A stretch of 18,064 bases of DNA from Coriobacteriia bacterium. GTDB lineage: Bacteria > Actinomycetota > Coriobacteriia > Coriobacteriales > UMGS124. The stretch lies in assembly GCA_018368455.1 (NCBI GenBank), contig JAGZEG010000027.1, positions 1 through 18,064 of the forward strand, given 5' to 3'. Both the position numbers and the translations under genes were made by a program. Below, in pieces: positions 1-7,517 of this stretch. Positions within the stretch are counted from its first letter, which is position 1. The number at the start of each line of letters is the position of its first letter. The notes beneath the pieces were generated by a model. The model did not search any database, was not told the DNA's origin, and worked only from the letters and a program-made list of their open reading frames with translations.

Positions 1-256
1 GAAGGACGGCACCTACGAGGGCACCGGCAAGGGCATGGGCGGCGACGTGCCCGTGACGGTCACCGTCGAGGGCGGCAAGATCGCGTCCGTCGAGGTCGGT
101 GACAACTCCGAGACGCAGGGCATCGGCACGAAGGCCATCGAGCAGCTCCCGGCCAAGATCGTCGAGGCCAACGGCGTGGAGGGCGTCGACGCCATCTCCG
201 GCGCTACGGTGACCTCCAAGGCCATCTTCTCCGCCGTCGAGGAGGCCCTGGCGTAA
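1..256 (+). CDS. FMN-binding domain flavoprotein, C-terminal fragment
   Basis: Only the last ~84 codons are present (reading frame starts at base 2, TAA at 254-256). The fragment matches the FMN-binding domain found in NqrC/RnfG-type proteins and in many secreted fumarate-reductase-like flavoproteins of anaerobic actinobacteria. It begins with a KDGTYEGTG block typical of the domain start and ends with DAISGATVTS. In this family the SGATxT motif carries FMN covalently on its threonine, attached by the flavin transferase ApbE outside the membrane. The domain is therefore probably extracytoplasmic and passes electrons to or from a partner flavin or to a terminal reductase. The main part of the protein lies upstream of the window, so I cannot tell whether it is a fusion to a FAD-dependent reductase or a small stand-alone carrier. 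A strong terminator follows about 60 bases after the stop. Domain call is firm; full-length identity is open. Confidence 0.85.
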   Translation, partial: KDGTYEGTGKGMGGDVPVTVTVEGGKIASVEVGDNSETQGIGTKAIEQLPAKIVEANGVEGVDAISGATVTSKAIFSAVEEALA

Positions 257-316
257 TCTGCACGAGGCCATAGGCCCGCCAGAAGCCTCGGTCACTGAAC
301 GCCAAGAAATGCACTT

Positions 317-353
317 AAAAGGGCGCTCTCCCACACGGGAGGGCGCCCTTCTT
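317..353 (+). terminator. Rho-independent terminator after the FMN-binding protein
   Basis: A 12-bp stem (321-332 with 337-348, one G-T wobble) closes an ACAC loop. It is preceded by AAAA and followed by a T-rich run (TTCTTCGTT). It lies 64 bases after the flavoprotein stop and ends that transcript. The rest of the gap up to 451 shows no further clear element. Confidence 0.88.
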
Positions 354-451
354 CGTTGCAGTAGTTCTCAAGTCGTAGGATCCAGGCCCGTGTTAAAGAG
401 GCAAGATTGACGTGAGGTCCCTATGGCTCGGCGTCGCCTTACATCGCCGCG

Positions 452-1252
452 CTAGTCACGTTCGGTGCTTTTAATCGCTGCCTCATACTCCTCGATGCTG
501 TGCTTCAACATATCCTGGTTTAGCCCCTCAACATAGGTTGTTGCTATGGCCGCCATTGCGTCGACGGACTCTCGGCACCCGCCGAACACCCAGCTGCGTA
601 GCATGCTCGCGACGCCGCCGGCCAGAAAGTTGAAGTAATACTCGCACAGTGCCTCGTTGCGGATCCTCAGCGCTGCGACCTGGGGCGAAGCGAACCGAGA
701 GATGGCATCGAAGCTTCCCTCTCGTATGACGTCGATGATGTCAGACAAAAACGTTCCGTCACCGCTGCTTCCAATAATGACGGCGGACGCATCATCGTTG
801 CTCGCGAAGTACGCGAAGAGGTCGCGTAGGAGGTTCCTGTAGTCTTCTCGTCCTATCTCTTCGGCATGTGTATCCACGAGTTCGCGGAACATCTGACAGA
901 TGTCGCTTTTGACCTGGCTGTACATGCCAAAGACGTCCCGGTAGTGGGCATAGAACGTCGCGCGGTTCACGTCGGCAAGCTCGGTAAGCTCCTTGACCGT
1001 GATGGCGTTGAGTGGCTTGTCATGCAGGAGCGTAACAAGCGCTGTTGCCAGGCGGTTTCTCGTGCGACGGGAGCGGCGATCCGTCTTTGCGGAGATTGTT
1101 TCGCGACGCCAGGTGGGGGAGAGGACGTCTGTCGCCCGCGCCGCGACCTCACGTGCGACTTCTGCAACGGTGGACTCGCGCGCAGAAATCTTACTGTCGA
1201 TTCCCGATTGGGCGATCTTGTCATCCAGCGCACCTAACGTGATCGGATGCAT
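452..1252 (-). CDS. TetR-family transcriptional regulator with long N-terminal extension
   Basis: TetR/AcrR-type repressor. The helix-turn-helix is clear: a KPLNAITVKELTELADVN block followed by RATFYAHYRD, the usual TetR recognition helix and its FYxHY ending. The C-terminal ~160 residues form an all-helical ligand-binding and dimer region that resembles no family I can name. The frame is open to an ATG at 1324. The best ribosome site (GAGGG, 6-base spacing) instead serves the ATG ending at 1252, with another ATG at 1258; from 1252 the protein has 266 residues. Even so, about 58 residues precede the TetR domain, where most family members have about 10. The gene is divergent from the MMPL transporter, the usual arrangement for a local repressor of an export pump, so it probably represses the transporter operon and itself. 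Ligand unknown. Its base composition looks less GC-rich than the neighbouring operon. Confidence 0.85.
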   Translation of the reverse strand: MHPITLGALDDKIAQSGIDSKISARESTVAEVAREVAARATDVLSPTWRRETISAKTDRRSRRTRNRLATALVTLLHDKPLNAITVKELTELADVNRATFYAHYRDVFGMYSQVKSDICQMFRELVDTHAEEIGREDYRNLLRDLFAYFASNDDASAVIIGSSGDGTFLSDIIDVIREGSFDAISRFASPQVAALRIRNEALCEYYFNFLAGGVASMLRSWVFGGCRESVDAMAAIATTYVEGLNQDMLKHSIEEYEAAIKSTERD

Positions 1253-1356
1253 TGCCATCCCTCGTTTTCCAGCCGTCTGGCCCTGGTACACCAACATAGC
1301 CGCTGTGCACCGTGCACTCCCCATGGCATCACATTATGAGGAGCTTCTGCTGATCC

Positions 1357-1384
1357 TAGTATATCCCATATGTGGAGAAAACAA
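1357..1384 (-). promoter_or_regulatory. Candidate promoter of the TetR regulator
   Basis: On the minus strand a TTGTTT -35 (1384-1379) and a TATACT -10 (1362-1357) are separated by 16 bases. They sit about 105 bases upstream of the chosen regulator start, inside the AT-rich divergent gap. The spacing and -10 are good and the -35 is moderate. The match is by eye only. Confidence 0.4.
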
Positions 1385-1396
1385 CACGTGATGGGT

Positions 1397-1411
1397 AACA
1401 ATACTTATGTT
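1397..1411. promoter_or_regulatory. Possible operator in the TetR/MMPL divergent gap
   Basis: An inverted repeat AACA-N7-TGTT lies in the AT-rich gap between the divergent regulator and transporter, 56 bases before the chosen transporter start. TetR proteins usually bind short palindromes at such sites. The arms are only 4 bp, so chance is a real alternative. Confidence 0.2.
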
Positions 1412-1466
1412 GATTAGAATTACACCCAGCCTAGTGGACGGCAGTCTGTCGAAAGGTACCGCGCCG

Positions 1467-4295
1467 ATGCTGAACTTCTGCAAGAGATACCTCAAGCACC
1501 GCAAGCTCGTGGTGGTGGTATTCCTCCTCATCGTGGTGTTCGCCGCGCTCCAGATCCCCAAGGTGGGCATCAACTATTCCATGGTTGACTACCTGCCGGC
1601 AACGATGGAGTCCAAGGTTGCCCTCGATGAGATGGAGGACTCGTTCGGCGGCGGCGTCCCCAATGCGCGCCTGTATGCGGAGGGCATCAGCCCTGCCCAA
1701 GCAGAGCAGCTTTCGAAAGACCTTGCCGATGTCGAGGGCGTCACCGAGGTCATGTGGCTCGGCACTCAGGCGGATACGAAGCAGCCCGATGCAGTGCTGG
1801 ACAAAGAGGTTCTTGACACGTGGAAGACGGATGACGGCTATCTCTATCAGCTCACCATCGATGATGGCTCCACAATGGCCGGCGTTGACGGTGCTCGGGC
1901 GGCTGCAGAGGCCATCGGTGCCACGCAGGTCTCCATGGCGGGAGACGCCGTCGACCAGGCCTATACGCAGGAGTCGTCCGGTACCGAAATCACGTACATC
2001 ATCCTTATCGCCGTTGTCGTCGTCATCATTATCCTCGAGCTCACGTCGCACTCGTGGTTCGAGCCCGTCGTGTTCCTCGTGCCCATTGGCTGCGCCATCG
2101 CGCTTAACATGGGGTCAAACATCTTCCTGGGCTCCATCTCCAACATCACGGAGATCTGTACGGCCGTTCTACAGCTGGCAGTGTCGATGGACTACTCGAT
2201 TGTGCTGCTGCACACGTTCCGCGGCCTGCAGAAGGATTATCCCGATCCCGTCGACGCCATGGCGCACGCGATGGTGCAGGGCTTCACCGTCGTGTTGTCG
2301 AGCGCTGCCGTGACGTTCTTCGGCTTCCTGTCGCTGACGGTCATGCAGTTCGGGCTCGGCGTGAACATGGGTATCGTGCTGGCGAAGGGTATTCTGTTCA
2401 GCTTCATCTCCATCATGTTCTTCATGCCGTGCTTCCTGCTCATCTGCCTCAAGCCGCTCGACAAGCTTGAGCACCGCTACCTCATGCCGGAGTTTGGCAA
2501 GTTCGCCCGCGTCTGCCAGAAGATCATGACGCCGCTTGCCGTGGCCGTTATCCTCATTGCCGTGCCGTGCTACCTGGCTCAGGAGAACAACCACTTCATG
2601 TACGGCTCGAGCGACAGCGCGGCGCCGGACTCGCAGAACAAGATGGAGCTCGCGCGCATCAACGACGCGTTTGGAGCGAGCGAGAGCTGGGTCGTCATGG
2701 TGCCCGAGGGCGAATGGGCCAACGAACAGGCGCTCATCAACGACCTCGAGGCCGACCCGATCATCAGCGGCGTCACGAGCTACATCACGGTGGCGGGGCG
2801 GGCCATGCCTGTGGACGTCGTGCCTGACGACCAAAAGGATCAGGTCATATCCAATGGCCTGTCGCGCATCGTGCTGACCGTCGACGTGACAGGTGAGAAC
2901 CAAGAGGCGTTTGACGCCGTAGAGCAGGTGCGCGAGCTGGCCAAGAGCTACTACGGCGATGACGCTCGTCTTGTGGGTAACATGGTGTCTACGTACGACC
3001 TCATGAACGTCGTGCACGAGGACTCGGGCCGCGTGAAGCTGGCGACGATGCTGTCCATCGGCCTCGTCCTTGCGCTGATGTTCCGCAGCCTCTCCATCCC
3101 GATCATCACGCTTGCCGCTATTGAGCTCGCCATTTGGATCAACATGGCCGTGCCGTACTTCATGGGGCAGAGCATCAACTACACGGGCTATCTCGTCATC
3201 GATGCCGTGCAGATGGGCGCTGCAGTGGACTATGCCATCATCTTCGAGCGCGAGTACTTCAACCGCCGCAAGCTGTACCTGCCCAAGGAGGCGGCGCGCT
3301 CGGCCATCAAGCACTCGGCGCTCACGATCCTGACATCGGCGCTCATCCTGACGTTTGCCGGCCTGGCCGTGAAGATGATGTCCTCCAACATGATCATCTC
3401 CCAGATCGGCGAGCTCATCTGCCGTGGCGCGTTCGTGTCCATGCTCATGATGTTCGTGTTCCTGCCGTGGCTGTTCCGCATGTTCGACGGCGTCATCCGC
3501 CACACGACGCTCAAGCTCGACTTCTACAAGGGCCCGGCGCGCTCCGAGGAGGAGGTTCACGCGCTGCTGGCGGCACAGGAGGCCGCGAAGGCGAGCGCGT
3601 CTGCTCCTTCAGAGCAGGTCACGGCTCCCGAGGCTTCCGCGTCGGCCTCCCCGGCTCCCGAAGCCCCCGCGTCCGCTGCTGCCATGCCCGCGCCGACGCA
3701 GGCTTCCACGGTGCCGCCGGAGACGAGCCACGACGGTGCTCCCTCGTCCGCCCCCGTCGCTCCCGAGTCGCAGCTGTACGTCCCGGTGCCAAATCCCTCG
3801 GCCGGAGAGCCCGCCCCTCAAGACGGGCGCGATGAGGCGATCGCCTCGCTTGCGGATCTCGATGACCTTGTGGCGCCTGTCACGAAGCCTGACATCTCGG
3901 GTAAGATTTTGAATATCGTCAAGGGGACGCTGACGGGCGACACGGAGGCGCAGGCAAAGGCCAACGGCGTGCATGTCATCCCGCGCGGTGAGGCGTCCGG
4001 CGAGATGCCCGTCGTCAGTGACGCTGGCACGAGCGTCGGTGCCATCCCTCTCGAGACGCTCGAGGAGATGACGAAGCGCGCCACGCTCGACGACATCAAG
4101 GCGTCGATCGATCGGCTCACGTCTGTCATCGCCGCGCAGCAGATCCAACAGGCCCAGCAGACGCTGCACGAGTTGCGCAAGCTGCAAGGCGAGCTTGCAC
4201 AGGAGCAGGCACGCTCTCAGCAGAGCGCTCGCACCAGCGCGGAATCCACATCTCCGACCACAGAAACGCCCGCTTCGAACGACGAGGAAAGGTAG
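1467..4295 (+). CDS. MMPL/RND-family transporter with Pro/Ala-rich coiled-coil tail
   Basis: Large membrane exporter of the RND superfamily, MMPL branch; these use the proton gradient to move lipids, drugs or peptides. The chosen ATG (1467) has GAAAGG ten bases upstream; the earlier in-frame ATG at 1407 has no ribosome site. From 1467 the protein has 942 residues. TM1 is at about 14-31, followed by an extracytoplasmic domain, then five helices (about 175-330), a second extracytoplasmic domain and a second helix bundle (about 525-675). Both bundles carry the Asp-Tyr pair of MMPL proton relays: SMDYS (D242) and AVDYA (D588). After about residue 690 comes a ~250-residue cytoplasmic tail: a Pro/Ala/Ser-rich linker, a short mixed segment and a Gln/Glu-rich coiled coil. 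The tail is not part of the standard fold. The stop lies 5 bases before the next gene, whose ribosome site overlaps it, so the pair is translationally coupled. Substrate unknown. Confidence 0.9.
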   Translation: MLNFCKRYLKHRKLVVVVFLLIVVFAALQIPKVGINYSMVDYLPATMESKVALDEMEDSFGGGVPNARLYAEGISPAQAEQLSKDLADVEGVTEVMWLGTQADTKQPDAVLDKEVLDTWKTDDGYLYQLTIDDGSTMAGVDGARAAAEAIGATQVSMAGDAVDQAYTQESSGTEITYIILIAVVVVIIILELTSHSWFEPVVFLVPIGCAIALNMGSNIFLGSISNITEICTAVLQLAVSMDYSIVLLHTFRGLQKDYPDPVDAMAHAMVQGFTVVLSSAAVTFFGFLSLTVMQFGLGVNMGIVLAKGILFSFISIMFFMPCFLLICLKPLDKLEHRYLMPEFGKFARVCQKIMTPLAVAVILIAVPCYLAQENNHFMYGSSDSAAPDSQNKMELARINDAFGASESWVVMVPEGEWANEQALINDLEADPIISGVTSYITVAGRAMPVDVVPDDQKDQVISNGLSRIVLTVDVTGENQEAFDAVEQVRELAKSYYGDDARLVGNMVSTYDLMNVVHEDSGRVKLATMLSIGLVLALMFRSLSIPIITLAAIELAIWINMAVPYFMGQSINYTGYLVIDAVQMGAAVDYAIIFEREYFNRRKLYLPKEAARSAIKHSALTILTSALILTFAGLAVKMMSSNMIISQIGELICRGAFVSMLMMFVFLPWLFRMFDGVIRHTTLKLDFYKGPARSEEEVHALLAAQEAAKASASAPSEQVTAPEASASASPAPEAPASAAAMPAPTQASTVPPETSHDGAPSSAPVAPESQLYVPVPNPSAGEPAPQDGRDEAIASLADLDDLVAPVTKPDISGKILNIVKGTLTGDTEAQAKANGVHVIPRGEASGEMPVVSDAGTSVGAIPLETLEEMTKRATLDDIKASIDRLTSVIAAQQIQQAQQTLHELRKLQGELAQEQARSQQSARTSAESTSPTTETPASNDEER

Positions 4296-4300
4296 CAAAC

Positions 4301-7243
4301 ATGAACCGCACCGCAACCGATACCGAGCAGGCCTCTTCGTTCGATCAGGCATCCCCGGCTGCCGAGAGTGCCGCTGTCCTGCGCCGCGTCTCGACGCGCG
4401 GCCAGATTGTGCGTGCCATCATGGTGGGCAGCCTGTCTGCCGCGCTGGTGCTGCCCTCGATCATCGCGCCCGAAGTGGCATGGGCTTCGGCGAACACGGA
4501 GAGCTCTGCGTCGAGCTCGAGCGACACGGGTGCCAAGCACGACCCCAACGGCAAGAACGAGGTTGTCTACGCCAAGACGGACGCCTCGGGCAAGGTGGAG
4601 GGCGTCTACGTCGTCAACCAGTTCGACTCGGGCGCGCAGACGATCTCCGATCCCGCCAACTACACGAGCGTCCAAAACCTCACGACGAGTGAGACGCTCG
4701 AGCAGAAGGACGGCGTCGTCCAGGTCACGACGACGGCTGACGAGCCGTTCTACTACCAGGGCAACATGAGCACCTCCACAGAGCTGCCGTGGGACCTGAA
4801 GGTCAAGTACTACCTCGATGGTGATGAGATCGCTCCTGAGCAGCTGGCCGGCCGTTCGGGCAGCCTGCGCATGGAGGTCACGATTGACGCGCAGACCGAC
4901 TCCGATGACGAGAACGTGGCGGCGTTCGCCAACAACTTCTTCGTCCAGGCGCAGGGCACGTTCGCGTCGGACAAGTTCAAGATCAAGGACTCGGGCGACG
5001 CCCTTATCGCACGCGCCGGCAACAGCACGATCGCGACGATGCTCGTGCTGCCGGGCGAGAGCAAGACATTCAACCTCTACGGCGATGCGTCGGATTTCGA
5101 GTATAGCGGCTGGCAGGTCAGCGGCATGCCCCTGTCCATGGCCATCGACGTCGCGGAGGAGGGGGGCGACGAGCTGTCAAGCCAGACGGGTGACCTCAAG
5201 AACGCGACGTCCCAGCTGGCGGACGGCTCCAAGTCGCTCAAGGAGGGCATCGACAAGCTGAACAGTGGCGCGCACGACCTGGTCGGTGGCCTGGGCACGC
5301 TGTCAGACGGCGCCGGCACACTGGCGGACGGCACGACGCAGCTCAGCGATGGCACGGCTTCGCTGCAGGACGGCGCAGACCAGCTCGTGAGCGGCTCTAA
5401 CAGCCTTGCGAGCGGCGCATCTGAGCTCGCCGGCGGTGCAGGCGACCTGTCGTCGGGCGCCTCGCAGGTCAGCGGGGGAGCGTGGGATCTTTCGGCGGGT
5501 GCGGGCGACCTGTCTGACGGCGCCGCGCAGGTGAGCGGCGGTGCCGCGAGCGTGGCCGAGGGCGCGGGTACGCTCGCCGAGGGCGTCGACTCCCTGGCTG
5601 CAGGTGCGCAGACGCTGCACCAGGGCACGCAGGACCTCGCGGTGGGCGCGGGCGATCTAGCCGCCGGTGCCGATCGTGTCTATGCGGGCGCCTCCGATGT
5701 CGCGAAGGGCGCCGCAAGCCTCAACGATGGCCTGCAGACGCTCAACGGCAGCGCCACGACGCTGCGCGACGGAACGCAGCAGCTGCTGGACGGCATCGGT
5801 CAGGTGAGCGGCAATAGCGAGAGCATCATGACGGGCTGGGATCAGGTCTACTCCGGCATCGGGAGTGTGAGCGAGGGCGCCCAGGCGCTTGCCGACGGCA
5901 GCCAGCAGTACCTTGACGGCCTCATTGCGGCCCGCGACGGCCTGTTCACCGACGGCTTCGGATCGGCTGACGAGGTGTACGCCGCCTTCTCCGAGCAGAT
6001 CTCGGACGCGGCGCTGAGCGTTGCGTCCTCGAGCGGCTCCGATCGCCAGGCAAACGCGGCGAACCTGATCGACATCGTCAAGCAGGCCATCCAGCTTGTC
6101 GCCAACATCGGTGCGTACCAGGCGCTCGATGAGGCCATCAACGCATATGGCCAGATAAACGATGGCGCACAGAGCCTTGCAAGCGGCGCGTCTGACCTGG
6201 CGTCAGGTGCCGAGCCGTTTGGTACGGGCCTCGACGAGTACACAAAGGCCGTCGACACGATCAACGAGTCCGCGTCGGCCCTGGGCGACGGCATGAACGA
6301 GGCCGTCGATGGCATTGCGGCGCTGAGCGAGGGTGCCCAGCAGGTGGCAGACGGTGCCCAGCAGGTGGCAGACGGCGCAGGCAGCGTGAGCTCGGGCGCA
6401 TATGACCTCAAGAGCGGTTCCGATCAGCTCGTTGAGGGCGCCGGCGCAGCGGTCGACGGTGCGGGGCAGCTCAGCTCGGGCGCGCACGATCTCAAGAGCG
6501 GCGCCCAGCAGGTTGCGGACGGCGCGAGCGGCCTAAGCTCGGGCGCGAATTCGCTCAAGAGCGGTGCCGACCAGGTTGCTGGCGGCGCGGGGAGCGTCGC
6601 GGAGGGCGCGGGCTCGCTCGAGAGCGGCGCGGACACGCTCGCAGGCGGGGCAACGCAGCTCTCGAGCGGCGCAGACGAGCTCAGCACGGGCGTCGGAACG
6701 CTGGCGAGCGGCGTCGGTCAGGTGTCTGACGGCGCGACGAGCCTGAAGGAGGGCGCACAGTCGGCCGCCTCGGGCGCCAAGGACCTTGCAGATGGCATGA
6801 GCTCGGCTGCCAGTGGCGCCAACGATCTGGCAAGTGGAGCGAGCCAGCTCAACGACAGCGTGCAGGACATGGACGACCAGATCCTCGACAAGCTGCAGGA
6901 AGCTATCGACCAGAAGCTCGGCGCGGACTTCGTACAGCGCTCGTTTGTGGCGCCTGACAACTACGCCGTGAACAGCGTGCAGTTCGTCTACGTCGTCAAC
7001 GGGATCGACGCCCCCGAGACAACCGAGAGCAACGACGCAGAATCTTCTGATGCGGGTACGACCACGACGAAGGCGAGCACGGCGACGGCCGCCGACAACG
7101 GCAGCGACGCGGCGAGCTCGAGCGACAGCTCCGGCAGCACAAGCTCGAGCAGCGGCTCAAAGAAGGACGCGGGCTCTTCTGCGTCCGACTCGGCCGAGGA
7201 GGATAAGACGTTCATCGACCGTCTGCTCGATCTGTTCAGGTAG
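4301..7243 (+). CDS. Secreted xxxLxxG heptad-repeat protein (YhgE/Pip-like repeat), MMPL partner
   Basis: 980 residues. After a ~35-residue polar N-terminus, a hydrophobic stretch (about 38-58) ending in AWA-SA looks like a signal peptide with cleavage near residue 62-64. Residues ~85-285 form a strand-rich domain with no name I recognise. Two blocks of X-X-X-Leu-X-X-Gly heptads follow: about 28 units at ~305-505 and about 26 units at ~667-850, separated by a non-repetitive helical segment. This heptad is known from YhgE/Pip-type proteins. The C-terminus is a Ser/Thr/Asp-rich linker ending in FIDRLLDLFR. I see no LPxTG motif and no C-terminal membrane helix, so the mature protein may be released or held by a partner. 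The ribosome site (GAGGAAAGG) overlaps the end of the MMPL gene, implying matched amounts. It is plausibly a cell-surface partner or cargo of the MMPL pump; this is inference. The repeats also make the gene prone to slippage. Confidence 0.82.
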   Translation: MNRTATDTEQASSFDQASPAAESAAVLRRVSTRGQIVRAIMVGSLSAALVLPSIIAPEVAWASANTESSASSSSDTGAKHDPNGKNEVVYAKTDASGKVEGVYVVNQFDSGAQTISDPANYTSVQNLTTSETLEQKDGVVQVTTTADEPFYYQGNMSTSTELPWDLKVKYYLDGDEIAPEQLAGRSGSLRMEVTIDAQTDSDDENVAAFANNFFVQAQGTFASDKFKIKDSGDALIARAGNSTIATMLVLPGESKTFNLYGDASDFEYSGWQVSGMPLSMAIDVAEEGGDELSSQTGDLKNATSQLADGSKSLKEGIDKLNSGAHDLVGGLGTLSDGAGTLADGTTQLSDGTASLQDGADQLVSGSNSLASGASELAGGAGDLSSGASQVSGGAWDLSAGAGDLSDGAAQVSGGAASVAEGAGTLAEGVDSLAAGAQTLHQGTQDLAVGAGDLAAGADRVYAGASDVAKGAASLNDGLQTLNGSATTLRDGTQQLLDGIGQVSGNSESIMTGWDQVYSGIGSVSEGAQALADGSQQYLDGLIAARDGLFTDGFGSADEVYAAFSEQISDAALSVASSSGSDRQANAANLIDIVKQAIQLVANIGAYQALDEAINAYGQINDGAQSLASGASDLASGAEPFGTGLDEYTKAVDTINESASALGDGMNEAVDGIAALSEGAQQVADGAQQVADGAGSVSSGAYDLKSGSDQLVEGAGAAVDGAGQLSSGAHDLKSGAQQVADGASGLSSGANSLKSGADQVAGGAGSVAEGAGSLESGADTLAGGATQLSSGADELSTGVGTLASGVGQVSDGATSLKEGAQSAASGAKDLADGMSSAASGANDLASGASQLNDSVQDMDDQILDKLQEAIDQKLGADFVQRSFVAPDNYAVNSVQFVYVVNGIDAPETTESNDAESSDAGTTTTKASTATAADNGSDAASSSDSSGSTSSSSGSKKDAGSSASDSAEEDKTFIDRLLDLFR
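6332..6373 (+). repeat. Exact tandem duplication of one heptad unit (2 x 21 bp)
   Basis: Bases 6332-6352 and 6353-6373 are identical and encode the same heptad (GAQQVAD) twice. Elsewhere the heptads are conserved in protein but diverged in codons. This pair therefore looks like a recent in-frame duplication by slippage. Confidence 0.9.
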
Positions 7244-7300
7244 GAGTCGCAGCTATTTTATGGCGAAGCTGTGATGCGTACGGTAATGTATAGCGAGGCC

Positions 7301-7328
7301 TTGCCAACAACAGCAAGCCTGCTATTAT
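7301..7328 (+). promoter_or_regulatory. Promoter of the initiator tRNA gene
   Basis: TTGCCA (7301-7306) and TATTAT (7323-7328) are separated by 16 bases. Initiation would fall near 7335, about 23 bases before the mature tRNA. The AT-rich -10 region stands out from its surroundings. It lies 57 bases after the heptad-protein stop. Confidence 0.6.
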
Positions 7329-7357
7329 AAATACCCGCACGCGCAAGCGAGCGAAAT

Positions 7358-7434
7358 TGCGGGGTGGAGCAGTCTGGTAGCTCGCCGGGCTCATAACCCG
7401 GAGGTCGTCAGTTCAAATCTGGCCCCCGCGACCA
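7358..7434 (+). tRNA. Initiator tRNA-fMet (anticodon CAU), CCA encoded
   Basis: This 77-nt gene folds into a full cloverleaf: acceptor TGCGGGG/CCCCGCG, D stem GAGC/GCTC, anticodon stem CCGGG/CCCGG around CTCATAA, T stem GTCAG/CTGGC with one wobble, and an encoded CCA. Initiator hallmarks are present: three consecutive G-C pairs in the anticodon stem (GGG with CCC) and a purine-pyrimidine A11-U24 pair in the D stem. The 1-72 position is a weak U-G pair, in keeping with the unpaired or weak end that initiators need for formylation and IF2 recognition. It sits alone between its own promoter and terminator. Confidence 0.97.
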
Positions 7435-7443
7435 GCGAAATCA

Positions 7444-7476
7444 CAGGTCAGAGGCTTTCAGCTTCTGGCCTGTTTT
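7444..7476 (+). terminator. Terminator of the initiator tRNA transcript
   Basis: A 12-bp stem (7444-7455 with 7461-7472, two G-T pairs) has loop TTTCA and is followed directly by TTTT. It begins ten bases after the tRNA CCA. Only 41 bases separate it from the next start codon, and I see no clear promoter there. The next gene may therefore rely partly on read-through. Confidence 0.88.
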
Positions 7477-7517
7477 CGTATAGATGCCAATCTCGTCCCT
7501 ATGCAAGCGAGGTATCC

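Noticed and set aside
2169..3560. 463-codon open frame antisense to the MMPL gene
   Set aside because: Its translation is His/Arg/Asp/Glu-rich with no motif, while the plus-strand MMPL frame has clear helices and proton-relay motifs. It is a high-GC shadow.
5216..6852. Dense short DNA repeats that might suggest a CRISPR or non-coding array
   Set aside because: The period is 21 bp, in frame, with codon-level divergence and no spacers. It encodes protein heptads.
7249..7275. Hairpin just after the heptad-protein gene as a terminator
   Set aside because: The stem is only about 7 bp with a wobble, the loop is 12 bases, and no T-run follows.
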